Positions 42,778-52,557 of a DNA stretch of 64,000 nt are shown here, piece by piece; position 1 is the stretch's first letter; every line of letters begins with the position of its first letter. A program made the position numbers and the translations under genes. The notes below the pieces were generated by a model that saw only the letters and a list, made by a program, of their open reading frames with translations, was not told the DNA's origin and did no database searches. The stretch is from contig OZ021725.1 of NCBI GenBank assembly GCA_963978545.1, positions 6,921,176 through 6,985,175 of the forward strand, in the 5' to 3' direction. This DNA comes from Linyphia triangularis (Eukaryota; Arthropoda; Arachnida; Araneae; Linyphiidae).

Positions 42778-43063
42778 TAAACTAATATTGATTGCAATAT
42801 AATCATCCTGATTATATTGCTCCTTATATTGCTGCCTGATTGCAATATAATCATCCTGATTATATTGCTCCTTATATTGCTGCCTGATTGCAATATAATC
42901 ATCCTGATTATATTGCTCCTTATATTGCTGCCTGATTGCAATATAATCATCCTGATTATATTGCTCCTTATATTGCTGCCTGATTGCAATATAATCATCC
43001 TGATTATATTGCTGCCTGATTGCAATATTATCATTCTGATTATATTGCAATTAATATTAGTTT
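42778..43063. repeat. Palindromic 48-bp minisatellite
   Basis: Four 48-bp units (42789, 42837, 42885, 42933), one 36-bp unit (42981) and a terminal unit each contain the hairpin GCAATATAATCA-TCC-TGATTATATTGC. The whole block is also bounded by inverted AACTAATATTGATTGCAATA and TTGCAATTAATATTAGTTT. Because 48 is a multiple of three, frames stay open on both strands (QQYKEQYNQDDYIAIR repeats on -); these are not considered genes. Confidence 0.85.
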
Positions 43064-43798
43064 AAATATGTTTTTTTTTTTTTTTAAATAACCTATTTTA
43101 GGTCTTTTGAACAAAATAAGATTGTTTTAATTTAAATCATATTGGAATAGATGGGGAGTTCCTTGTTGATATGGTAGCTTAAAATTTTTCCACCTTTTTT
43201 CTTAATCTTCACTGTCTGAATCCCTTGCATATATATAAAGTCTAACATCTGTCTGCATATATATTCACCTATAGCTCAAAATGTATTGGACCAATTTAGA
43301 TCAAGTCGATAAGCTATTGATAGTCTAATTACTGCTTTTGGCTTTAATTACTCTTTCAACACACAAATCATAGTAAATATAATTGATAATTTTTTTTTTG
43401 TTAAATTGTAGTTGGTGTTTTTTTTTTTCCTTTTTTTCCAGTTTCTTCATTAATAAAACATTGTTGGTAACAGTTTCAATGTAAACAGACTGAGCATTTG
43501 TAAATTAAACTTTCGAATTGATTGTAATGCCTTACAAAGTCATTATTAGAGCGGAATAAAATCCTTTTTAAAAAATTTTGACAGTTAGAAGCTATAAAAG
43601 TTCTTCTGAAAGACAATCTTCTCAATTTTCAATGAGAAATGAGCCAATCAGTCATTTCCATGCATCAGTTCAGCAACCAACCTTTGTGTTTTTGCTCCTG
43701 GTAGGAATATTAAAAATGTAATTTATCAAGAAACTCTTAATTTTTTTAGTGTATTTTTTAAAAAATATTTTTTATTCCAAATTCCTTATCATATTATA
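43064..43798. other. UBE2R intron 4, nothing recognised
   Basis: T-rich tracts at 43070-43085 and 43420-43440. No exon or element border seen. Confidence 0.4.
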
Positions 43799-44069
43799 CA
43801 GTTAACTCGTGTTAACTCGAAGTCTCATTGGTCGAATATTCGTACATCTCGAAGTATACATTAGGTCGCGAGGTAATTTAATGTTCTTCAACAATAAACT
43901 ATATTCATATCTGGAAGTGCACACCTTTTAAGTCGAATTTTTTATGAACATTTTATTATAATTACAAACACACAAAAAACCCCACAAAGTACTAACAAAA
44001 ACGATTTAAAATTTTTCCTCTTTACATTGTGTTTTACATTTTTAACTTGTTATCCAGGAAAAACCCTTT

Positions 44070-44240
44070 TGCATTATCGCGTACAGAAAGTAAAGGGGCT
44101 TTGGCCTTTACAGGTTCGAATCCCGGTTTAGTCATAGATGTTCGTTGTGGTTCGGAATCCACGTTAGGCTGTAGGTCCCAGCCTGATTAGTCGTTATTGT
44201 GCACAAGAATAAGTTGTTGAGCGCACAAGCCAACCAACCA
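44070..44240 (+). repeat. tRNA-derived SINE, copy 2 (5' truncated)
   Basis: CAGGTTCGAATCCCGG is a perfect B box. The tail AAGCCAACCAACCAG matches the CCAACCAACC tail of the SINE at 37641-37823, but the body differs, so it is either a diverged or a sibling family. It is nested in the Tigger fossil. Confidence 0.75.
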
Positions 44241-44299
44241 GATATGAAGTGTGAGTCAATGATGTTGGTTTGCTTTGGCTTTGAATAATGTTAAAACGT

Positions 44300-44700
44300 A
44301 AGTTGCATAAGCTTAATTTAAATCAAAAGGTTAAATTGTTCAATGAAATTGAACAAAATCTGCTATGTAAGAAGAAAGACGTTACTTTAAAGTACAAAAT
44401 TCCGAATACTCTTTCAACCATTTTGAAAAACTAAGACGATTTTAAAAAGACATCCATCAAAACTTGTATGTAAATCCATTGTGTAAAGGTATGTACTTTT
44501 TCTGGCACTGAAGCTGCTCTTTTAAAATGGTTTGAGACATATTGAATCCACAAAAGACGAAGGACTTTGCACGTTTTCTAAAACTTGAAGGATTTATAGC
44601 AAATGCAGGATAGCTAGAAAAGTTTAAAGCAAGTCACAATATTGTCTTCAAACTCAACATGATCAAGTAAAAGTGGTCTCTAATAAAATATGCCTTGAAT
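44300..44700 (+). pseudogene. Tigger/pogo transposase remnant (CENP-B-type HTH)
   Basis: The frame starting near LNQKVKLFNEIEQNLLCKKK then DVTLKYKIPNTLSTILKN matches the CENP-B N-terminal helix-turn-helix of Tigger transposases (K..L...E.G.KK.DVA..F.IP.STLSTILKN). Further on, FARFLKLEGF and LEKFKASHNIVFKLN-like text matches the second HTH, but only across stops and frame changes. The DDE domain is absent. Confidence 0.6.
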
Positions 44701-44903
44701 AGGAAATAACTTCGGAAAACTCGAAGAATTTGGCCAGTCCCTCGAAATTCGAGTTATTGCGAGTTGACTGTAGTTCATAATGAATTAATTTACTAAATAG
44801 TCCGTAAGAAGTGCAAACAGTATGTCCCCCTTGAATGAATTTTTTTTCATTTACTACAAAAAGCACCAAGCCAAGAACTTGACATTGGGGTAACGGCAGA
44901 TTA

Positions 44904-45779
44904 CAGGGGTGAAAATCTTCCGCTTTTTTTTTCTCTGAGAAGTTCCGCTTTTTCTATAATTTTATTATTTTTAGTGGACTTTATAGGGCTTTATCAGACT
45001 AAACTTCCTGAAACTCCCCCTCAGAAAAAAAAAATCTGGTTGCACCTCTGGTCTGTACACACATTAGTACTCTAATCTATATATTTAATAGGCAATACGT
45101 TTTTTGGGGTTAGTCTGTCCGCCTAAACTGCTCAACCAATTTCATTGATCAAGGTGTCATTTTAAAGGAAATAAGCTGTAGATTTGCCAAAACGTGCCAA
45201 AATAATTTATTAACACTTTATTAATTAGTTAAATTTCAATATTTTTCATCATTAAGCTACTACAAAGCCTCAATGATTTTGAAAATATGAATGGCAACAT
45301 CCTTACGTATGTAAACAACAAACCCGTAGCGTAGTGAGGCGCTTGTATCCCAACCCAAGAGAGGCATTCAGGGGTTGGTGAGTGTAGCTCGCGTTGTTTT
45401 TTATCAGAATAAATAAAAGATATTGAGACTTCAATGTAAGGGCATAGCTAATGAAGTTTTAAGTCAGAATGTTGGCGGATAGTATATTTAACTTTCTATT
45501 ATGAAACTTGCAATTTGGGTGTTTTCTCTATTAGGCCTTACATTAAATTTATAAAAATTTGGTTACATTTTTTTATGGCTGGCAAACCTATTTGAGCGCA
45601 GCAAGATGCTTTAACCACAAATCAATCCGAGCGCAGCGAAGTGTTTGGGGGGTTGGCGAACGTTAGCGAGCAGGGGGCGAAGCCCCCTAGTATATTCTTA
45701 TTCAGCTATTTTTGTATTTCCAAATTACACAGCATTTATATTTTCCTCTTTTTTTACGTTTTTACTGTTTTCAGCCCTG
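44904..45779. mobile_element. hAT-like MITE CAGGGGTGAAAA, split by a Helitron
   Basis: CAGGGGTGAAAATCTTCCGC and TACTGTTTTCAGCCCTG form the ends, with AGATTA duplicated at 44898-44903 and 45780-45785. Without the 615-bp Helitron it would be about 260 bp, like its relative at 35720-36001. Confidence 0.8.
45076..45690 (+). mobile_element. Non-autonomous Helitron (615 bp)
   Basis: It starts TCTATATATTTAATAGGCAA and ends with the hairpin GGGGGCGAAGCCCCC directly followed by TAG, giving the CTAG terminus. It is inserted between A (45075) and T (45691) without duplication. The related MITE at 35720-36001 shows the uninterrupted target (CACATTAGTGCACATTTATA), which fixes both borders. No coding sequence. 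Confidence 0.9.
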
Positions 45780-46396
45780 AGATTACTAATCAGACTTACT
45801 TTCTAATTCAGTCATGTCCCTTCGGTTACCCAGCAACATGGTTCCACTCAACTAGTATTGAATGATTTAGTAATCAGCTCCGTTTAAAAACCTGAAAATT
45901 TCTTGCATATAAATTTAGATGTATAACAATGTGTCTCGATGTTCAGAATCACTCTTATATAATTTTCAATAGCACTAATCTACTTAAACATTGACCCATT
46001 TTTATTTTCAATCAGTATTGTTTCGGTCTTTTTTCTTTAGGTTAACTTTCTTCACAATACCTTGCATCCAAGTCAACTTAATTATTTGCATATATGTACT
46101 TAATTTAAAAAGTTAAACTTTGCCCTTATATTGTGCTCTCCTACTTTAGTAGACTGCAATTTCAAGTTTTTAAAAATGATTTATATGGCATTTTTTCTAC
46201 GCTTTTTCCTTTTGAAATAATTTTTTTGCATACTTGGAACAGATTTTTATTGTATTGAATATTAAGATTTTGAATAACATAAATAGGTTATTTTATAAAG
46301 TCAAATCAGAAAAATGTAAAAAACATACACTTTAAAAAACTTGACCTTTTTGAGTTATGTTGGCTGTTTTGTATATGAATATTTTTTTCCTTTTAG

Positions 46397-46616
46397 AAAA
46401 CAAGTCTTGGCAACCAAAAAAGATGCTGAGAAGGATAATGTAACTGTACCTTTGACCAGAGATGAATACTGTATTAAACACCAAACAAAGCCAAAGGAAA
46501 GCGACGCTGACATCATGACAGATTTCTATGCTGATGATTACGGCGATGACATGGAGGATTATGACGAAGAAGACATCAATGACGATAACGAAGACTCAGG
46601 AAATGCTGAGTCATGA
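46397..46616 (+). CDS. UBE2R2: UBE2R exon 5 (acidic C-terminal tail, stop)
   Basis: Completes an Arg codon, then encodes KQVLATKKDAEKDNVTVPLT, RDEYCIKHQTKPKESDADIM and the acidic tail from TDFYADDYGDDMEDYDEEDI to DSGNAES. The EYCIK motif and the long Asp/Glu-rich tail are diagnostic of CDC34/UBE2R. The tail binds the basic canyon of the cullin subunit and speeds SCF engagement. The last residues (DSGNAES) echo DSGNEES in vertebrates. Acceptor TTTTAG/AAAACA; stop TGA at 46614. Confidence 0.97.
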
Positions 46617-47178
46617 CCTCCCTCCAATACACTTTGAAAATGAATGCTTCTCATATCCTTATGTCTGAATGACTGATTAAAAGTATTTCTGGAGTTATTT
46701 TCTTCATGTAAATGGTGTTTAACTTGCATTGGTAAAGTGGATGTCACCAATATTTTAATCTCTATTTTCGGATGTTTTTGTACCAAAATGTCCCTGTCTC
46801 AACAGTAAAACTTGCTTGCTTAAATTTCAATTAAACAAATTTTAACTTGGGTAGAAGGATTTAAAAGCAACAGCACCTCTGCTAAGTCATTTGTTTCTTA
46901 TTTTGATTATAAATAACTTGGAGCTCTGGTAAAACATTTTTAAAAACTAGCTTATGTTAACACCCTTGCCAAGTGACTAGAAATTGGAATGTTGACCGGC
47001 ACGATCTCATTTAATTTAGCAAATTATATTATCTTCTTGGTATTTGTTCACTATTATCATTTCATAGTTCCTATTTCACTATTTAGTTGGCTTGCAATAA
47101 TTTATTTTTCTTTAGTTAAAAAATGCATTAGATTAGCTTATTATTCAGTTACCATTAAGTTAATTTTTATAACACATT
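46617..47178 (+). promoter_or_regulatory. UBE2R 3' UTR start, with ATTAAA signals
   Basis: Two ATTAAA hexamers lie at 46676-46681 and 46830-46835. There is no canonical AATAAA in the first several hundred bases outside transposons, so the cleavage site cannot be fixed from sequence. A longer UTR extending into 48-54 kb is possible; an AATAAA lies at 54507 after a long insertion-poor stretch. Confidence 0.4.
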
Positions 47179-47600
47179 CAGGGATGAGAGTTTTCCTCCT
47201 TTTGGGGGATTTCCACTTTTTTTGTTTTTTATGTAACATTTTCCTTCTCTTTGTCTGTGTTTCAAGGATCTGTATTTTTCTGATCTGAACCAGTTTTTCC
47301 TGCAAAAAGTTAACTTTTCCTTATGTCTAAACAAAAAAATGTCTCCTCTTAACTCCCCTTACCTCACAGATTACTTCACACGCTCCTAATATTTGAAATG
47401 TAATTATTATATAGTATGAGAAATTTCATTGTATCTTTAAATTTATTGAATCACCCTCCCTGCATATTTTTTGTTGAATTTTTGTGTATTCCTTCCGCAT
47501 GCTTTTTCGACGAAACTTTCGGTATCGTCCCTTTCGTCGTTGCTTTTTTAACGAATTTTGGAATTTCCACCTTTTTGCTCTCTGATTACTCTCATCCCTG
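47179..47600 (+). mobile_element. MITE CAGGGATGAGAG, copy 3 (best preserved)
   Basis: CAGGGATGAGAGTTTTCCTC and GATTACTCTCATCCCTG are inverted ends. CACATT is present on both sides (47173-47178, 47601-47606). It contains a CG-bearing segment near 47500-47550 that the other copies lack or have lost. Confidence 0.8.
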
Positions 47601-47610
47601 CACATTGTAT

Positions 47611-48235
47611 CAAGGCCTATTCTAAGGAATTTTTACGACTGCCCAAACTTCCGTCCCCCCCCCCCCCTCGACATTACAAACATTATTACGCTAAACAGAG
47701 AATAAAAAAATAAAAAAAATAGGCCTATTAAGCAGTCTCATAATGATATTTTCGCCTCCTATGTATGGAATTTAAAATTGTGATTCGTCATGTTGTCGAT
47801 CCATAAGTCCCCATTTATACGTTTATAATTTCAGGTCTTCCTAGTTTTTAAATTTAACACAAAGTTGTTAAAATTTAAACCTAATTATTTAACTTAAAAC
47901 ACTACTAAATTAGAGGCGTTAAGGGAACGAATAACCGCCAGAATAGCTTCGATTATGTCAAATATGCCAATTATTGGGTTGCCTGGTAAGAGTTTTTCTT
48001 GAAGCTGAAACTTCAAAGAAGGAAGGGTTGCATAAACAAATAAAAAAGTCGTTTTAAATTTTATTATACTCAAATTCAAAAAGATGAATAATAATGGCAC
48101 TCCTTTAATAAAATCATATTTTTAATTTCCTTGTTTTTCTATTTTTTACGACTGCCCAAAATCTGATTTACGACTGCCCAAATACAATTTACGACTGCCC
48201 AAATAGGCCACGACTGCCCGTTAGAATAGGCCCTG
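47611..48235. mobile_element. hAT MITE CA(A/G)GGCCTATTCTAA, 8-bp target duplication
   Basis: CAAGGCCTATTCTAAGGAAT and TTAGAATAGGCCCTG are the inverted ends. CATTGTAT is duplicated exactly at 47603-47610 and 48236-48243, the 8 bp expected of hAT. The motif TTTACGACTGCCCAAA is repeated four times near the right end and once near the left, like subterminal transposase-binding sites. It landed within 10 bp of the preceding MITE. Confidence 0.88.
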
Positions 48236-48243
48236 CATTGTAT

Positions 48244-51082
48244 GATTTCAAAATTCAATATAATTGCAACACTAAAATTAAAATTTAAGATATCCCCTAA
48301 CCTTTTACCTAAAGAAACAAACCAATTAAGAAAACTTTTTCAAAATTTAAAATGGCAACTGAGATCTGAAAACGAGCTGTCTTTTTAAATTAATAATATA
48401 TTTATATATATATATATATTACTAGTTTGCTTTTATCTATCAATGTTGAAGAATGATCAAGACTTTTTCTAAAGGTAGGGTAATATTTAGGTTTCTAATT
48501 TAACACACCAGTAATTTTCTTCCAAGTAAACAAAAAGTCTTAAAATTCTCTTGCATCATGGTATAAAAATGGCATATCTTCTTACAAACAATCTTAAATT
48601 GTGTTATTTAAGTACTTCTAATATGAGTTACGAATGAGAAAAAATGCTAACATCTTTTTTGTCATGTTACTTTAGACTAGTTTAAAAGGAAGACAAATTC
48701 TGTTTAGATAAAATGTTAGTTGTTTTACTGACTCTTTATTTATTTCATTATTTATCACACTTTTCCAAATATCCTAATGATGTCAGATATCTCTGCAGAA
48801 GAAAATTTGGTTCCTTTTAAGTACCCTTCACAAAATTCCACAATCAGCAAACGGACCTTTCACAAAATTCCATGTTGAGATATTTAAATCATCTAGAAGT
48901 AGAAGGATATCATTGTAAATATTTGTAATTTTTCTGCATAATATTTAATATTTGTAAGTACCTACTCAACATTAAAGATTTTAAAAATGTAAAATTGTTT
49001 TTATTACTGCATGAAAGTTTTGCAAAAATATATAAAATTGGAAATTTTTCACAAAATTTAAATATTCCCCCCCCCCCAAAAAAAAAGAACCCTGTTAAAA
49101 AAATCTGAATAGAGCCCTGGATGTTTTGGCAAATATTTTTTTAGAACGATGTATGCTAAGAATTGTATTTTCAAGGCATAATCATATTTATTTCTTTGTT
49201 ATATATGTTTATTTCAGTTCAACTAACAATAATATAGTTTACACAATAATTATTTTTCAATGAGTGATTAAATATTGATTGAAATATGCAATATATTTTT
49301 CCTTTACTTTATTTGGTGAAGAATTTTGTTTTATGTATGGACCCAAAAGATTGGTGTAAAAAACACAATTTTATCGAAACAAAAATCAAACTTAATTACA
49401 TTAAAAAGTAAGTTGAAAGTTTTCTTTCATCATAATTTGAATTCTAATTATTAAAATTTTTCTAAAACAGACCATTAGAAATTCTTCTCTGTAAACTCCA
49501 AATTAAATTGATTCTTAGCCCAAAATCTTTTCTTAATTCCTGTTTTTCTAACGAGTGACAATACTAAATCGATTTGAAGATATGCTCATTTTGCACTAAG
49601 TTGCAACTTTATTTTTGAAACTTATTTTCAAAAAGTAAATGATATGAAGTTAACTGGTGTCTTATTTTATACCTACTTTTATAAAGTATTATTTGATACC
49701 TAATAATGTACTGTAAATTTCAAGTTAAAAATAGATAATGACATTAAGTTAGAGAATGAGTACAAATGAATGGATTATTGATGCCGTGTTATTAATTTTT
49801 TATTTATGATGCATAAAAGTAGTGATAAGGTAAGACATAGAATTTTGTAGGTTTTCAATCAGGTAAGTTTGAAAAAAAAATTTACGAGTTAAAAACATGG
49901 TACCAAAAAGCCTTGAGCTACATTTTGTTTAAGCTTAATTATCCGATAGCATCATTAATTGTCACTAAGCAGTCAGAAGCTACCTTGGATATGCTTATTT
50001 CAATTTTAGACACTAGCCAACTGGTGGAGGTTTCATTGCATAATTTATTTTGAACAATGTGTCATTAATGCATTTTACTTCCAAATGTGCTGCTTTTCAC
50101 ATTGAAAACATGGAGAAACTTGCAGTAGGAGAGATATCTTTGTATTTATTATTTATAAATCAGCAGGCGTCCATTGAATGTAACAATAATAATGAGTTTA
50201 AAATTTTAAATGACTTGGTATGTATTTTAGTAGGAGGATATTATTTACCTTATTTTTAGATATTAGTAGAATTTTGGATGGTGTGATTATCTAATTTATT
50301 TATTGTTTGAAATGACTTTAAAAACATTTTACAAGGATAACTTAGCAATAACTCATAAAAAAAAGTTTTAGGAAATATTTTTAAGCCATTATGTAATGAC
50401 AGTTAAATTTAAACGTTAGGTTATGTTTTGCTGACTTGATATTGAACTTAAAGAATAATTACACATTTAAAATAATTTTTTTTTAGTAATGAATATTAAT
50501 TTATGTGGTGTTTAAACAATGAGAGCTAATATTATTTTGCAATGTTATCATGCGATATTTTATTTATATGCTGGTTATACTTTTATGTATTTCACTGGCT
50601 CTCTTACGTTACCTTTCAATCTGAGTAATGTATGTATTATATAATCACAAATCTTATTAGTTATAAACCTCGCCAATTGCTCATTTTTATAAGGTTGTAA
50701 TTTCTAGTCGAATTAATTCCCACACAACTTCATCTGCAAATAGTATTTCACTTACGATGCCACTTAACTGGCTTTCAATCATTTGAAAAAGCTCAACATG
50801 TACCGTCTTCAAGGGGAAGGACAAATTGGAAATTTGCCTCTTAAAATTAATTATTTATACTTTCCACTGGATTAATGTGTTTCAATAGTTTCTTGTCGTA
50901 TTAAAAGTTATATTTTATCAAATTTAAGCATTTGAAGCAGAAAACTTCTGTTCAGCTTAAGAGAAGGCCCTAGTAAGGATCATTTTCTATACTCGCTAAT
51001 GTATTCTATTTTAAATCCTTACATCAATACGCATGCAGTGGCTCCACCTGGTTTTGCCATTTTAATTTATAATAGATAGACA
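48244..51082. other. AT-rich sequence with no recognisable insertions
   Basis: Apart from an (AT)n run at 48402-48420 and a C run at 49067-49076, no repeat termini, tandem arrays or exons were seen over 2.8 kb. The strand and position fit a long 3' UTR or the intergenic space between UBE2R and the convergent SLX9-like gene. Confidence 0.4.
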
Positions 51083-51358
51083 TTAACCCCTTAACTGCCG
51101 AAGAAAACTTACCAAGATTAGTTCCACAGTGCCATTTTTCACATAGGCTCGCGTTGTTCAGAAGATTTAAAAATTTAATTTTCTTTACAGTTATGTATAT
51201 TTATAAATTTAAGTAAGCAAATATGCTTCTTATCACTGGATGATGTCCAAAATGATCTTAAGAAATGTTTGGCACCATTTTAAGAGCAAATTGTTTTGAA
51301 AATTTTAAAATTGCCAGCAATCAATCGTATTTCGGAAAGGCGGCAGTTAACGCATTGA
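51083..51358. mobile_element. Small MITE with TTAACTGCCG ends
   Basis: TTAACCCCTTAACTGCCG at the left and CGGCAGTTAACGCATTGA at the right are inverted with 5 mismatches over 18. The TTAA content suggests a piggyBac-like origin, but the target duplication is not clean. Confidence 0.5.
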
Positions 51359-52347
51359 CTTAGCGAGGCGTATATAAACACCAGCGGCAAGCAAGATGTT
51401 AAATGAAGATAATTTATGGTATTTTATTAAAAGATCCTTTTCGTATTTACTCGCCAAATTTCAAGATTTTATACTAAGTTGTTTCTAAATGCACTAGACT
51501 AGAAGACACATAACAGCGTGTATAAGAAATGATCCTTAGTATGACATCTTCTTGAAACCACCTGAAAGATATTTTCCCCTCTTGTGCTCATAATGTTTTA
51601 TACAATGAAATTTTGACTTCCGAGGGGTAAATTATTACTGTGTGGTACACTTATTTAAACAAATTTATTCAATTCCATTCAGAACTAAAAAAATTTAATG
51701 TAATTATGTTATATTTAATTTTGGGAGTGATAAGTGTTTTAATTAGAATTTTTTATAGTAGTGATGGATGTACTTAATTCTTGATGTAAGAAATGCATAG
51801 TTTTTAAGAATTGAAACTTATCATTATATAATGATTCAAATTGCTGTTTTCTAAGATTAAATACATATGTATTATTTTGTTACTCATATATTTAATATTA
51901 TAAAACACAGTATAAATATAAGCACTTTTTAACATTAGAATAATTAATGTGCCTTTTATGATTTAAATTTAAGACAAAAATATCTTTTACAGTTAGTTGA
52001 GGCAGATTTGAAACTATATCACCAAGAAAAACTTATTTACACAATTCATAACAATGATTTTGTGTATTTTCAAGTTTAATGAATATAATAGTTTTAATAA
52101 CCTTAGTATTTAACACTTGTAGTTTTAATGAAAGTGAACATATGCATAAATAGAGGTTATTAACTTTAGTTGACTCATGCAGACTTTTTAATAAGAAGTT
52201 TATTAAATTATCTAATATCTCAGTCAAGCACCCTTACAAAAGAATTACTAAGAATAGTTCAAACAGAGACTGTGTTTAACCCATTAACGACGGTTGGTAA
52301 GAAAATTTGCCAATCGACATTTTATTTTTTTCTTTGCTAATAAATTG

Positions 52348-52557
52348 GGTACTTACGTATTATCGCAACCAGGTTGGCGCGATTTGACGGCATTCAATCT
52401 AACCAGTAAACAAAATAATTCCTTTACGAAAAACCACGTATAACACGTAGAGTCGCCAAATTTGGCGATTTTTGCGAATTTTGGTTGCCGTAAGTAGGGT
52501 TGCCAAATTTGGCGGTTTATGCGAATTTTGGCCTGGTTGCGTTAATACGTAAGTACC
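52348..52557. mobile_element. MITE family GTACTTRCGTATTA, copy 2
   Basis: GGTACTTACGTATTATCGCA and GCGTTAATACGTAAGTACC are inverted ends related to 25651-25807. The interior has two diverged copies of GCCAAATTTGGCG(A/G)TTTTTGCGAATTTTGG-type sequence in tandem. Confidence 0.75.

Larger units (their letters stand above)
43799..44770 (+). mobile_element. Tigger/pogo transposon fossil
   Basis: CAGTTAACTCGTGTTAACTC and CGAGTTATTGCGAGTTGACTG bound about 970 bp, with TA at both sides. The interior retains decayed Tigger/pogo transposase text on the + strand and has a SINE inserted at 44070-44240. It is the larger relative of the MITE at 42606-42774. Confidence 0.8.

Noticed and set aside
42601..43065. 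Long open frames on both strands with QQYKEQYNQDDYIAIR-type repeats
   Set aside because: They arise from a 48-bp tandem repeat whose period is a multiple of three, with open frames on both strands over the same hairpins.
46989..47288. Hydrophobic 99-codon frame
   Set aside because: It overlaps a MITE and the UBE2R 3' UTR and is composed of Ile/Phe/Leu expected of T-rich sequence.
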